Shown piece after piece: positions 29,652 through 39,100 of a stretch of 59,729 nt of DNA. The stretch is from Deltaproteobacteria bacterium. GTDB lineage: Bacteria; Myxococcota; JADLHZ01. Every line of letters starts with the position of its first letter. Positions within the stretch are counted from its first letter, which is position 1. The notes beneath the pieces were generated by a model that worked only from the letters and a program-made list of their open reading frames with translations, was not told where the DNA came from and did not search any database. The position numbers were made by a program, and so were the translations under genes. The stretch covers positions 1 through 59,729 of the forward strand of contig JADLHZ010000073.1 of assembly GCA_020848545.1 (NCBI GenBank). Reading direction: 5' to 3'.

Positions 29652-31118
29652 CTACTCGCAGTTCCCGGAGCAGTAGTCGCTGGTGATCGCGCACTTGCCG
29701 CTGCAGCAATCGCTGCCTTTGCGACAGCTGTTCTGCGCGACGCGGCAGCTGTTGGCCGCCGGCACGCAGGCGGCGCTCGCGGTGCCGGCGTCCTGACAGA
29801 AGTAGCCGGCGCAGCAATCGACGTTCACCTTGCACGTGCCGCTCGTCAGGCACGCCGACGGCTTGCACGTTCCGCCGACGCAGCGCGATCCGCTCTTACA
29901 CTCGCGGCTGTCGGCGCACGCTTCGTTGTCGTTCACGCACTGCGCGGGTGGTGGGGGTGGTGGCGTGACCACGTTCTCGGTGCAGCGATCGCCGGTGCAG
30001 CCGAGGACGCACGGCGTCGTCGGGAACCAAATGCCGCCGGTGCACTGGCTCTCGTGCGGCCAGACGCGATCCGAGCAAGTGATCGCGCCGTCAGTGCAGA
30101 GGTTGCTCACGGGCGTCGCCTGGCACGCGCCGCTCTGACACGTCTCGGTCGCGGCGCAGACGCCGCAGGTGCCGCCGCAACCGTCGGCGCCGCACACTTT
30201 GCCTTGGCAGCTCGGCGTGCAGGCGACGCAGACGTCCTGCCCGCTGCACGTCTTGCCGAACGGGCAGTCGATCGCGCTTTGACAGCCGGCCACGCACGAT
30301 CCCTGCGCGCCGCAGTACGACTCGACCGGACACGAGTACTGCGTGCAGCCGCCGCCGGCGCAGAGGCCGCGATCGCAGGTTTCGCCGGCGCCGCAAGCGT
30401 TGCCGCAGAGGCCGCAGTTGTTCGTGTCGACGCTGAGCGCCTTGCAGACGCCGCCGCACAAGCTCTTGCCGGGCTCGCATTGGCAGCGCGAGGTCTGCGT
30501 GCTGCAAACGAAGCCTGCCGCGCACGGAGACGACGCCGAGCACGTTTGGTTCGCGGTCCCGGTGCCGCCCGCGGCGCCGGTGCTGCCGGTTGATCCAGTC
30601 GCGCCGGTGGGGCCTGTGCTGCCGGTGCTGCCGGTGGATCCGGTCGTGCCTGTGCTGCCGCTCGCCCCCGTGGTCCCCGGGTTCGTCGGATCGAGGCAGC
30701 GCCGACTCGCTTTGTCGCACACGTACGGCGGCGGGCACTGGCCGTCCGAGATGCAGCCATAGAGGCAGATGCCCTGGTTCAAGTCGCAGACGTACGCGCT
30801 CGGGCAGCCGTGCATGCGATCGCAAGTGGCGACGCCGGCGCGACACTCGCCGGTCAGGCAAAGCTGGCCCGCGCCGCACGCCGTCGCGCACTTGCCGCAG
30901 TGGGCCGGATCGTTCTCGAAGTCGACGCAGCTCGTTTCGCACGCGGAAAATGGCGCCGCGCAGGTGAAGACCGAGGCGTTGACGTCACCGGTCTGCGCTG
31001 TCTGCCCCGTGGGCCCGGTGCCGGTCGTCGTCAGATCCTGCGGCGACGGCGGGCTCGCGCGGTTCGTGCAGCTCGAAACGAGGATTGCGAGGACGAACAG
31101 TCGGCGAGCGTTTTTCAT
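29652..31118 (-). CDS. cysteine-rich surface lipoprotein with a collagen-like segment
   Basis: A 488-residue lipoprotein (lipobox VSSC, Cys17). The mature protein is very rich in cysteine (several dozen), arranged in repeated small motifs such as CGKCATACGAGQLC, CGAGETC and CCAGYFC that resemble Dickkopf/EGF-like disulfide modules. Between them, residues 148-189 form 14 uninterrupted Gly-x-y triplets dominated by Gly-Ser-Thr. A Pro-rich stretch (TPPPPPPAQ) follows further on. It is likely an extracellular stalk or adhesin held by disulfides. It is the last gene on the strand run that forms the gliding-type cluster, 106 nt after the YkgJ-type gene, so co-transcription is less certain here. Confidence 0.75.
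   Translation of the reverse strand: MKNARRLFVLAILVSSCTNRASPPSPQDLTTTGTGPTGQTAQTGDVNASVFTCAAPFSACETSCVDFENDPAHCGKCATACGAGQLCLTGECRAGVATCDRMHGCPSAYVCDLNQGICLYGCISDGQCPPPYVCDKASRRCLDPTNPGTTGASGSTGTTGSTGSTGSTGPTGATGSTGSTGAAGGTGTANQTCSASSPCAAGFVCSTQTSRCQCEPGKSLCGGVCKALSVDTNNCGLCGNACGAGETCDRGLCAGGGCTQYSCPVESYCGAQGSCVAGCQSAIDCPFGKTCSGQDVCVACTPSCQGKVCGADGCGGTCGVCAATETCQSGACQATPVSNLCTDGAITCSDRVWPHESQCTGGIWFPTTPCVLGCTGDRCTENVVTPPPPPPAQCVNDNEACADSRECKSGSRCVGGTCKPSACLTSGTCKVNVDCCAGYFCQDAGTASAACVPAANSCRVAQNSCRKGSDCCSGKCAITSDYCSGNCE
30552..30677 (-). repeat. collagen-like Gly-x-y repeat within the lipoprotein gene
   Basis: Encodes 14 consecutive triplets with Gly in the first place, mostly GST, GTT, GAT and GPT. 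On the DNA it appears as an imperfect 9-nt repeat. Proline content is low and Thr content high, a pattern known from bacterial collagen-like surface proteins. Confidence 0.75.
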
Positions 31119-31224
31119 GCGCGTGCAGGTCTCCATGTTGGCCCGTGCCGCGATACGAAATAGATCGTAATCTTTGTTGCTGTCGCCGTCGTTGTTGTTC
31201 GAAATCGCGCCGGCCGCGTCGATT

Positions 31225-31878
31225 TCAGCCGCCGTAGGTGATCTGAAAGTACCACGGATAGACTTGCCGATACTGCGTGAGCGGCAGCGCTTCCAGGCGT
31301 GCGGCCCAGGGATCGGCGCGAACGAGCGTCGCCGTCTTGCCGCCGAAGAACGCACCGGACAGCGCGCAGCCGTAGACGCCGCCGTCCTTGTTGAACGCTT
31401 GGCCGAACAAACGCCCGAGCACCTCGCGCGCGGGATACACCGAGCATCCGGCAGCCCCGAGCAGAGGGCAGCGAAAGCGCAGATGCCGTGCGAGGAAGAA
31501 GTGGTCGCGCTCGCCGTCCGGCGGTGGCTGCATGAACGCGGCGATCGTCTGCTGGTGCGCGGCGTACAAGGACAAGCCGCCGCCGATCATCGCCTCGTAT
31601 GCATCGGGCTCCAGGTGCGTCTGCGCGTAGTCGACGACGCGCAGCCACTCGAGCGGCGTGAGGAACACCGACTCGTGACAGCACTGGCTGCAGGTCGCGC
31701 AGCCGTCTCGCGGCTCGTAGCAGGGGAGGGACAAGCGGCCGGTCGTCGCGCGCAGGCGATCGTCGAGCGCCCTGTAGATGTCGTCGAGCGCGGCGAGCGC
31801 TGAGCGGAGAGGCAGCGCCGGATCGCCGGTCTCGATCGCGTCGAGATCGACGTGGAGGCGGTGGCCCTTCGGAATCAC
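31225..31878 (-). CDS. YkgJ-family cysteine-cluster protein
   Basis: A 217-residue protein with the metal-binding core of the YkgJ (zinc- or iron-chelating) family: CATCSQCCHESVFLTPLEW near residue 60, and later cysteines in FRCPLLGAAGCSVYPAREVLGR. There is no signal peptide, so it is cytoplasmic. Members of this family are often linked to maturation or metal handling, but the reaction is not established. It starts 31 nt after the second TolR-like gene, inside the same strand run, and may serve the cluster proteins or be a passenger. Confidence 0.8.
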   Translation of the reverse strand: MIPKGHRLHVDLDAIETGDPALPLRSALAALDDIYRALDDRLRATTGRLSLPCYEPRDGCATCSQCCHESVFLTPLEWLRVVDYAQTHLEPDAYEAMIGGGLSLYAAHQQTIAAFMQPPPDGERDHFFLARHLRFRCPLLGAAGCSVYPAREVLGRLFGQAFNKDGGVYGCALSGAFFGGKTATLVRADPWAARLEALPLTQYRQVYPWYFQITYGG

Positions 31879-31909
31879 GCGAAGGTCACTGCGCTGACCA
31901 TCGCGCGCA

Positions 31910-32404
31910 TCACTGCGCGACGACGCCGAAGCGCGCCTTGACGAAGCCAGCGGCAGCGGCGGTCTTCAGGATGCGCGCGATCTGCGTCGAGTCGGTGCCC
32001 TTGTCGGCGAGCAGCATGATCGTGTCGCTCCCGGGCAAGTCGTCCTGACCGGCGGCGGCGCGCGTCGCCTTGACGCTGCGGAGGCGCTCGAACAACGCGT
32101 CGATCTTCTGCGTGTCGTCGGCGATGCCGCCGATCTTGCCGTCGGTGATGGTCGCGACCGGCACGTCGGCGACGAGCAGCTCTTTGGTCGTCAAGGTGAG
32201 CGTCAGCTCTTTTTCGATCTTCACTTGGCTCGAGCTGTCCGGCAGCTTCATGTCCGGCTTCTGCGCGAGCTCGACCGACTGCGTGCTGTACGACGCGAGC
32301 AAGAAGAAGAGCAGGTTCGACAGAATATCCATCAGCGCCGTGAGGTTCAGGTTCACGCTCGGGTCCGGCTCGCCGCCGCCGAATTTTCCGCCTTTGCCGA
32401 ACAT
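31910..32404 (-). CDS. TolR/ExbD-type motor protein 2 (AglS-like position)
   Basis: A 164-residue TolR/ExbD protein: a Gly-rich cytoplasmic N-terminus, one membrane helix (LMDILSNLLFFLLASY) with the conserved Asp needed for proton flow, and a periplasmic domain ending in a short alpha/beta fold with SDTIMLLADKGTDSTQIARIL. It starts at ATG 32404 (TGATG with the previous stop) or at GTG one codon earlier. Together with the TolQ- and first TolR-like proteins it should form a proton-driven stator like AglRQS, which powers gliding in M. xanthus. The periplasmic domain differs from the first TolR, so the two are not redundant. Confidence 0.85.
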   Translation of the reverse strand: MFGKGGKFGGGEPDPSVNLNLTALMDILSNLLFFLLASYSTQSVELAQKPDMKLPDSSSQVKIEKELTLTLTTKELLVADVPVATITDGKIGGIADDTQKIDALFERLRSVKATRAAAGQDDLPGSDTIMLLADKGTDSTQIARILKTAAAAGFVKARFGVVAQ

Positions 32405-32982
32405 CACTTCACCAACGTCGAGATGACGACCGAGGGAAACAAGGGGAGCGTTTGCGGTGTGCCGGACACGGTCACGACCTTCTCGCGCGCCGCGTCCATC
32501 GTCTTGATCAAGGTGTCGTAGCGGATGCCGGCGTCGGGCGTCAGGATCATCGTGTCCGAGCGCGGGTACTTCTGCTTGATCGCGTAGAGGTGGTCCTTGA
32601 GCGCGGCGTAGTCCGGGTTGTCGCCTTGGTTGGCGATCGCGATGGAGAGCGGCGCCAGGTCCGCTTCGGTCTGCTGCGTGCCGGTCGCCGAGACGCTGAA
32701 CTTCGTCTTGCTCACGCTGACGTTGACCGTGACCGACTGCGAGGTGTCGGCGACGTCGCTCTTGTCGGCGGACTGCGTCGGCACCGTCGTGTTGATCGCC
32801 ATGATGATCGTCGCGCCGAAGCTCGCGAGCAGGAAGAAGAGCAGGTTCGACAGGATGTCCATGAGCGCGGTGAGGTTCAGCTCCACCTCGGGCGCGGCCG
32901 CTTCACCGAAGACGTTGCCGCCCTCGCCGAACCCGCCGCCGCCTTCTTCAGGCGCTGCGCCGCCGCCGCCGCCACCGCTCAT
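32404..32982 (-). CDS. TolR/ExbD-type motor protein 1 (AglQ-like position)
   Basis: A 192-residue TolR/ExbD protein with an extended Gly/Glu-rich N-terminus (MSGGGGGGAAPEEGGGG), a membrane helix LMDILSNLLFFLLASFG with the essential Asp, and a periplasmic domain containing SDTMILTPDAGIRYDTLIKTMDAAR. The helix is nearly identical to that of the next protein, which supports assembly in one stator. It begins 3 nt after the TolQ-like stop. The order TolQ-TolR-TolR is that of aglR-aglQ-aglS. The Gly-rich leader is longer than in most family members and is of unknown use. Confidence 0.85.
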   Translation of the reverse strand: MSGGGGGGAAPEEGGGGFGEGGNVFGEAAAPEVELNLTALMDILSNLLFFLLASFGATIIMAINTTVPTQSADKSDVADTSQSVTVNVSVSKTKFSVSATGTQQTEADLAPLSIAIANQGDNPDYAALKDHLYAIKQKYPRSDTMILTPDAGIRYDTLIKTMDAAREKVVTVSGTPQTLPLFPSVVISTLVK

Positions 32983-32985
32983 CGG

Positions 32986-33663
32986 CTAGTGTTCCTTGTC
33001 CATCGGAGCGCTGACGCTGCCGCCCGCCGAGGTGCCTGTGCGTGCTTTGCCGGCCGACAAGAGCTGATCGACGAGCGACGCGACGACGTGCTCGAGCTTC
33101 GTCATCTCTTTGGACTGCTTCGCCGACACGATGAGGTACGCGACGACCGTCACCGTCGCCACCGTCAGCCCGAAGAAGGTGTTGTAGAAGGCGACGGCGA
33201 CGCCCTTCGACAGCGCGGCTTGGCGCGTCGCCGCGGCGACGCCCTGCATACCGGAGAACGAGATGATCAGGCCGTGAATCGTGCCGAGCAGGCCGAGCAG
33301 CGTCGCCAAGTTCGAGAGCTGCGGCAACGACGACGTGGCGCCGCGAAAGCGCGAGAGCTCGGTCACCGCCGTCGTCTCGACGCCGCGGCGGATCTCCTTC
33401 TCGCTGCGGTTCGCGCGAAGCAGCGCCGCGTGCATCAAGCGGTGCAGCGGGTGCTTGCCGGTCACGAGCTGTACGGCTTGACCGTAGTCGCCGCTGCTGA
33501 CGAGCTGCGAGACGCGGGAGAGGAGCGGCCCGGTGTCGATGCGGAACTGGACCCAGAGTTGGTAGACGCGGCGGACGATCACCGTGACGGCGACGAGCGA
33601 CGTGCACAAGATGCCGTACATGAAGATGCCGCCGGCGTTTAGGAGCTCGAAAATGTCTTTCAT
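32986..33663 (-). CDS. TolQ/ExbB/MotA-type proton channel (AglR-like)
   Basis: A 225-residue TolQ/ExbB protein with three membrane helices (about 10-32, 115-135 and 150-175). The first is GGIFMYGILCTSLVAVTVIV, and the second contains LATLLGLLGTIHGLIISF with the family's small-residue/Thr proton path. The third has AFYNTFFGLTVATVTVVAYL. A cytoplasmic loop lies between helices 1 and 2. It would form the pentameric stator around the TolR dimers. It overlaps the preceding TPR gene by 4 nt (ATGA). Placement inside a GltG/TPR/adhesin operon argues for an Agl-type motor rather than Tol-Pal or TonB service; no tolB or pal gene is present. Confidence 0.9.
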   Translation of the reverse strand: MKDIFELLNAGGIFMYGILCTSLVAVTVIVRRVYQLWVQFRIDTGPLLSRVSQLVSSGDYGQAVQLVTGKHPLHRLMHAALLRANRSEKEIRRGVETTAVTELSRFRGATSSLPQLSNLATLLGLLGTIHGLIISFSGMQGVAAATRQAALSKGVAVAFYNTFFGLTVATVTVVAYLIVSAKQSKEMTKLEHVVASLVDQLLSAGKARTGTSAGGSVSAPMDKEH

Positions 33664-35585
33664 GGCGTTCCTTCGAGTTGTTTCAGCGCGAGCACGGCTT
33701 CCGAATAGTCGGACTTCACCTTGATGGCGCGCGCATAGTATTCCTTGGCTTTTTGCTTGTCGCCAGTTCGCTGGCAGATCTCGCCGGCGTGGTACATCGC
33801 CTCGGCGTACTCCGGGTTCAGCCGGATCGCTTCGTCGAACTCTTTCAACGCGTCGGCCGTCTTGCCGCGCTTATAAAGCACGAAGCCGAGCAAGTAGTGC
33901 GTCTTCGGGATCGCGTCGCCCTTGTTCTTCGACGCTTGCTTCAGCTCCGAGAACGCGCGGTCGGTCTTGCCCTGACGATAGAAGAGGTCGGCGAGCGCGA
34001 CGCGCAACTCCGGCGCGCCCGGATAGAGCTTCGTTGCGTCGGCCAGCACCTTCACGGCGCGATCGAGGTCGTCTTTCTTCACATAGATGTCGGCGAGGCG
34101 CAGGCGGCCCATCACCTCGCCGCCGCCTTGCTTGAACGCGAGCACGTAGACCTCGGCCGCACGGTCGTGCGCGCCGATGCGCTCGCAGAACTCGGCGTAG
34201 GCCATGAGGATCGGCGCGTTCTTCGGATCGAGCTTGGCGGCTTCGGCGTAGCGCTTCAGGGCTTCGCCGTTGTTCCCCTTCTTCTCGTAGGCGGCGGCGA
34301 GCGACGCGTGGACGTCGGCTTGCTTCGGATCGAGCTCGAGCGCCTCTTGGAAGTGCTCGATGGCGGTGTCGGTCTTGTCGAGCGCGAGCTCGGCGCGGCC
34401 CAAGAACAAGTGCCCCTGTGCGTCGTAGGGATTGAGCTCGACGGCCTTTTCCAAGTTCGGCGCCGCCTCTTCGTACTTCTTCTCGCGCATCAGCGCGATG
34501 CCGAAGCCGAGGTAGGTGGCGGCGTCCTTCGGCGCCAGCGCCTGCGCGGTCTTGTACTGGCTCATCGCGTCGCGGGTGCGGCCGGCGCGCAGGAAGGTGT
34601 TCGCCAGCTCCTTGTGCGCCTCGGACATCTCGGCGTCGATCGCGAGCGCCTTCGTGAGCTCTTCGATCGCCTTGTTGAGCTCGCCCTTCTGCGCGTAGGC
34701 GACGCCCAAGTTGTAGTGGCCGATGGCGAACGACGCGCGCGCTTGCGTGGCCTTCGCAAACGCGTCGACGCTCTTTTGTCGTTGCTTCGCTTGCGAGTAG
34801 AGCACGCCGAGGTTGTTCCACGCCTCCGAGTGCTTCGGGTCGAGCGCGACGGCGGCCTCGTACTCGCTCACCGCGCTCACGTTGTCGGCCCGCTTTTGCA
34901 GCGCCGAGCCGAGGTTGAAGTGCAGGTCGGCGTCCTTCGGATTGCTCTTGATTCCTTCCCGGTAAGCGGCGAGCGCCTCGTCGACGCGGCCGGCGGCGAC
35001 GAGCACGTTACCCAAGTTGTTCCACGCGTCGGCCGGGCGCGGCTTGAACTTGACGAGCGTGCGGTAGGCTTCGACCGCTTTGTCGGTCGCGTTCGTGCGG
35101 GCGTAGACGTCGGCGAGGCGGAAGAGCGTGTCGCTGTCCTTCGGCTCGATCTCGTGCGCGAGCTCGTAGTGCTTCACCGCCCGCACGAGCGCGCCCTTCT
35201 GTGCGGCCGCGGCGCCGAGGTTGAAGTGCGCCTCGGCGATCTTCTCCTTCTCGACGACCGCTTCCCAACACGCGACGGCATCGTCCGTGCGGCCGAGCGT
35301 GAATTCCAGCGCGCAGAGCGGCATGCGCTCCTTCGGCTGCGCGGCGACGAGCTCTTCGGCTTGCTTCATCGTCTGCAGCGCGAGCTCGGGCTGGTGGCCG
35401 GCGACGTACGCTTGCGCCAACTGTACGCGCAGCTCGACGTCTTGCGGCTTCTGCTGCACCGCTTGGGTCAGCCGGTTGATCTCTTGCGTCACGGCTTCGC
35501 TGGCGACGAACGACGCCCCGCTCGCCGGCTGCGACGCAGGCGCAGGATCTGGCGCGGCCAGCGCGATCGCGAAGAGCAAATGCAT
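33660..35585 (-). CDS. large periplasmic TPR protein
   Basis: A 641-residue protein with a short signal peptide (MHLLFAIALAAPDP), an Ala-Pro-Ser linker and about 16 tandem tetratricopeptide repeats running to the C-terminus (for example AWNNLGNVLVAAGRVDEALAAYREG and EAMYHAGEICQRTGDKQKA). TPR arrays of this size act as scaffolds. It is expected in the periplasm between the TolQ/TolR motor and outer-membrane parts. The ATG at 35585 overlaps the previous stop by 1 nt; the upstream in-frame extension lies in that gene. Gliding TPR proteins (GltC, GltD, GltE, GltI) are analogous, but I cannot assign one-to-one. Confidence 0.8.
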   Translation of the reverse strand: MHLLFAIALAAPDPAPASQPASGASFVASEAVTQEINRLTQAVQQKPQDVELRVQLAQAYVAGHQPELALQTMKQAEELVAAQPKERMPLCALEFTLGRTDDAVACWEAVVEKEKIAEAHFNLGAAAAQKGALVRAVKHYELAHEIEPKDSDTLFRLADVYARTNATDKAVEAYRTLVKFKPRPADAWNNLGNVLVAAGRVDEALAAYREGIKSNPKDADLHFNLGSALQKRADNVSAVSEYEAAVALDPKHSEAWNNLGVLYSQAKQRQKSVDAFAKATQARASFAIGHYNLGVAYAQKGELNKAIEELTKALAIDAEMSEAHKELANTFLRAGRTRDAMSQYKTAQALAPKDAATYLGFGIALMREKKYEEAAPNLEKAVELNPYDAQGHLFLGRAELALDKTDTAIEHFQEALELDPKQADVHASLAAAYEKKGNNGEALKRYAEAAKLDPKNAPILMAYAEFCERIGAHDRAAEVYVLAFKQGGGEVMGRLRLADIYVKKDDLDRAVKVLADATKLYPGAPELRVALADLFYRQGKTDRAFSELKQASKNKGDAIPKTHYLLGFVLYKRGKTADALKEFDEAIRLNPEYAEAMYHAGEICQRTGDKQKAKEYYARAIKVKSDYSEAVLALKQLEGTP

Positions 35586-36190
35586 CAATCGACCCACACG
35601 AGCGAGTCCCAGTCGCCGCTCGCCTTGGCGTACTCGTTCTCGGCCGCCTTCCACTCGAGGAACTTCTTCTGCGACTCGGCGCGCAGATCGAGCTCCTTCT
35701 TCTCGCCTTCGCGCGCTTCCCTCTCGGCTTCGCGCACGCGCTGCTCGAAGCTCTCGAGCGTCGTCTCACGCGCGTGGCCGGACTTGACGAGCTGGCGTTG
35801 CTTCTGCAGCTCCAGCCGCGCCTTGGCGGTGTCGATCTCGAGCGTGCGCCACTCGAGGTGCGCCGCGGCGATCTTCAGCTGCTCATCGAGGAAGGCCTCG
35901 TGCGTCTCGAGCAATTTCTTGGCGCCGTCGATGCGTCCGGCTTGGTTCTGCTTCTCCAAGCGCTCTTTGCAGCGGTCCCATTGCTCGTCGAGCTCTTTGA
36001 CCCGCTGCTTCGTGCGCGCTTGAAAGATCTTCGCCTCGTCGCGCCGCGACTGCGCGATCGTCACTTCGTTCTCGCGCTCGTAGATGGCGGCGCGGTCTTC
36101 GCGGTTCAGCCGCTGGTAGAGCTCGGAGGAGAGATCGGCGGTCGCAGCGCACGAACACAAGCACAGGAGAATCAATGCCTTTGTTTTCAT
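35585..36190 (-). CDS. coiled-coil lipoprotein
   Basis: A 201-residue lipoprotein (CSC at residues 12-14, signal MKTKALILLCLCSC) whose mature part is almost wholly charged helix with heptad spacing: RLNREDRAAIYERENEVTIA, ELDEQWDRCKERLEKQ and later REAEREAREGEKKELDLRAE. It ends with a Trp-containing tail (GDWDSLVWVD). This is the profile of a periplasmic coiled-coil anchored in the outer membrane, comparable in shape but not sequence to Lpp or Pal linkers. It overlaps both neighbours (ATGA and TGATG). It probably spans part of the periplasm in the same complex. Confidence 0.75.
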   Translation of the reverse strand: MKTKALILLCLCSCAATADLSSELYQRLNREDRAAIYERENEVTIAQSRRDEAKIFQARTKQRVKELDEQWDRCKERLEKQNQAGRIDGAKKLLETHEAFLDEQLKIAAAHLEWRTLEIDTAKARLELQKQRQLVKSGHARETTLESFEQRVREAEREAREGEKKELDLRAESQKKFLEWKAAENEYAKASGDWDSLVWVD

Positions 36191-39100
36191 TTCTTCTCCC
36201 CCTGCGGTTGCGTCAGGCGCTGGAGGCCTTGCAGCTCGGGATGCTCGCCGGCGTCGCCGCGGACGGTGAAGGTGCCACCGGCTCTTTGCAGCTCTTGCTG
36301 CGCTTTGTCGTCGAACCCGAAGAAGGCGTAGTGCGCCGCGAGGTTCAAGCGCGCGGCGTTGAATGATCCGTCGAGCGACAGCGCCTTCTTGAACGCCGCG
36401 TACGCGCTCGTCGGATCCTGCGCGCGGTGGAGGGCGACGCCGCGCAGGTTGTGCACTTGCGCGTTCTTCGGGTCGGCGTCTTCGGCGCGGTCCAAGATGA
36501 GGAGCGCCATCGCGAGATCGCCCGCGCCCAAGTAGAGCTCGGCGAGCTGCACCAAGAGATCGGCGCTCTTCGGCGCCTTCACCAGCTTCTGGCGGATGCC
36601 GGCGCTGCCTTCGGGATCGCTCACGTGCTTCGAGGTCGCCTGCGCGAAGAGCGGGATCTTGTCGGCGTACGCTTGGCCGGCGAGGCACGCCCGGCCGACG
36701 TCGGTGAAGACGAGGAGCTCTTTCGTTCGCTGCGCGCACTTGTTCTTGAACTCGGCGCCGCGCTTCTCTGCTTCGTCGGCGCGGCTCGCGATCACCTGTT
36801 GGAGCTGTTGCCGTTCCTGCGCCGAGATGCCGTCCGGCAGCGAGACCTTCTTCAACGTCTCGCTGTATCGATCGTAGGCGACGGCGAGCCGCGCCAGCGC
36901 TGCGATCGCGAGGTCTGCGTCTTTGCTCTGCAGCACGGCGGCGTAGGCCTTGTCGACGTTCTGCAAGAGCGCGCCCTTCTCGGTGATCGTCTTCACGGCG
37001 TCGCCCGTGTCGGCGTAGCCCGTGAACTGATCGAGCGTGAGCTCGGCGAGCATGAAGCGCGCCTTGGCCAACGCCTCGTTCGCTTCGTCGGTCGTCGCCT
37101 TTGCCTTCAGCGCGTCAGTGAGCGCTTTGACGGCCTCGTCCTTGTCGCCGCGCTGAAACGCGAAGAAGCCCTTTAGCATCGCGCCGACGGCGCCTTCTAG
37201 GGTTCCCGCGGCGAGCAGCTCTTCGAGCGCGGCCAAGTTGCCCGAGCGCGCGATGATCGAGACGACGGAGTCGAGCTTGTCCGGCGCGCGCGCGGCGAGC
37301 GACCTCACGCTCCCGGTCACCTTGGCGTCGCCGAGGAACGCGCGGATGACGGTGGCAGCGTACAAGCGCTCGTCGGCGTCCTTCGCCGCGGGATCGATCT
37401 CATAGACCGCGCTCAAGAACGCCGCGGCCTGCGAGAAGTCGGCGCGATCGGTCGCGGTGCCGGCGAGCGCCTTCATCACTTCGACGCGCTTGTTCGAGCG
37501 CGGATACTCTTCCAAGAACTCGCGGCCGAGATCGTAGAACTTATCGGCGTCGTTGTTCCGCGCGACGATGAGCGCGTTGTAGAGCGCTTGCTCGCCCATC
37601 GCCGTGCCCTTGTTTCTGCGCGCGAACGACTGCAGCTGCTCCTCGCGATCGGCGCCAGACATGATCGTCATCTCGGCGATCTGCCGCTGCTCGGCCTTCT
37701 TCACGATCTCGCCGATGTCTTGCTTCACCTTGGGATCAGAGAGCGACGCCAAGAGCAGCTTGCCGATGGTCACCATGCCTTCGAAGTCTTCAGCCGAGCG
37801 GAGCGCGTCGAGCGAGAGCTGAGCCGCGGCGAGGCCTTCGTCGGCCTGCGGATACTGGCGGGCGAGGGCGAAGAAGAGCTCGGAGGCGCGCAGGTAGTCG
37901 CCCGAGTCGTAGTGGCTGCGCGCGATCGACAGCTTGATCTGCACCGTGCGCTGATCGTTGCCGAGATCGGCGAGCAAGACGCGGCCGAGCGTGCGGATCG
38001 CGCCGCGCGCCGAGACCCGCTCGAAGCGCGAGAGCTTCGGCTGCTCGAGCGCCTTTTGGTACTCGCTGATGGCGTTCACCCGCGCCTGCTTCGCCGCGTC
38101 ACCCTCGCTGCGCGCCGCGATCCGCTCGAACGCCGTCGCCGCTTCGAAGTGACGTTCGGCGAGCATCAAGGCGTCGGCCCGGTTCTGCTGCATCTCGGTC
38201 GAGGCCTTGGTGTTCGGAAAGTAGCGCAAATACGCGACGTAGGCGTCGGCGGCCGCCGAGTGCAGCGCGGGCTTCTTCTTCTCCTTCGCCAAGAGGTGCG
38301 TCTTCGTGGCGATGTCGCGCGCGTAGACCTCGAGCTCCGTCTCGAGCTCGGTACGCTTGCTTTCTTCGAGGCGCGTGTCGAAGTAGCGTTTTTCATACAC
38401 GCGACCGACCCGCTCCACGTCCTCGGCCGAGTGGTCGAAGAGGTTCGCCTTCAAGACGTTGTCGTAGAGCTTGCGCGCGGCCTCGAGCGCCTCTTCGTCG
38501 CCGGCGGCGGCGTCGAGCACCTCGCGAATCGCCGCGGCGGCCGGCGCGTACATCTGCTTCAACGCGAAGCGGTTCGCGGCGCGGCGGATCGACGCCACGT
38601 AGTCCGACGATGATGCCGCGAGGCCACGCAAATAGGTGTTCGCTGGCTTGTTCCCGAACACGTCTGGGTAGCAGTAGGCGATGTCGCTCAGGGCCTCGCG
38701 CATCAGGTTGATGCTCTTTTGCGTGATGATGACGTTCTGCACGCCGCGCGCCGTGTTCTTGTCCTTCAGGATTTTTTCGAACTGCGCGACGGCGCCCTTG
38801 CAGTCCTCTTTGTTGATGCGCACCCAGCCGAGCTTGTAGCGGGCGAGCGCATGCACCTTGCTCGTCTGCTCGGCGAGCACTTGGTTGTAGTAGAGCTCGG
38901 CCTTCTCGAGGTCGCCTCGATCGAAGGACGCGTCGCCGAGCACCAAGAACGCTTCCAGGCGATGCGGGCTCTTCGGGTAGCTCGCGATGAGGCGCTCGTA
39001 GTTCGCCTTCATGTTCTCGAACTCGCCGAGCTCGCGATACTCGTGCGCCATTAAGAAGAGCGCCTCGTCGTTGCGGGAGAAGCGCGGAAACTCACGCGGG

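Noticed and set aside
31201-31226. GAAATCG...CGATTTC inverted repeat after the YkgJ-type gene as a terminator
   Set aside because: The stem is only 7 bp with a 12-nt loop, overlaps the stop codon, and is not followed by a U-run on the transcribed strand. It might still weaken read-through into the last lipoprotein gene.
32986-33663. Assignment of the TolQ-like gene to a Tol-Pal or TonB-ExbBD system
   Set aside because: No tolA, tolB, pal or TonB receptor gene is near, and the flanking genes are GltG-, TPR- and adhesin-like with coupled starts.
33678-36023. Plus-strand open frame of 781 codons
   Set aside because: It is the antisense shadow of the TPR and coiled-coil genes. The product is Arg/Leu/Glu-rich without domain or signal, and the minus-strand frames carry clear TPR repeats.
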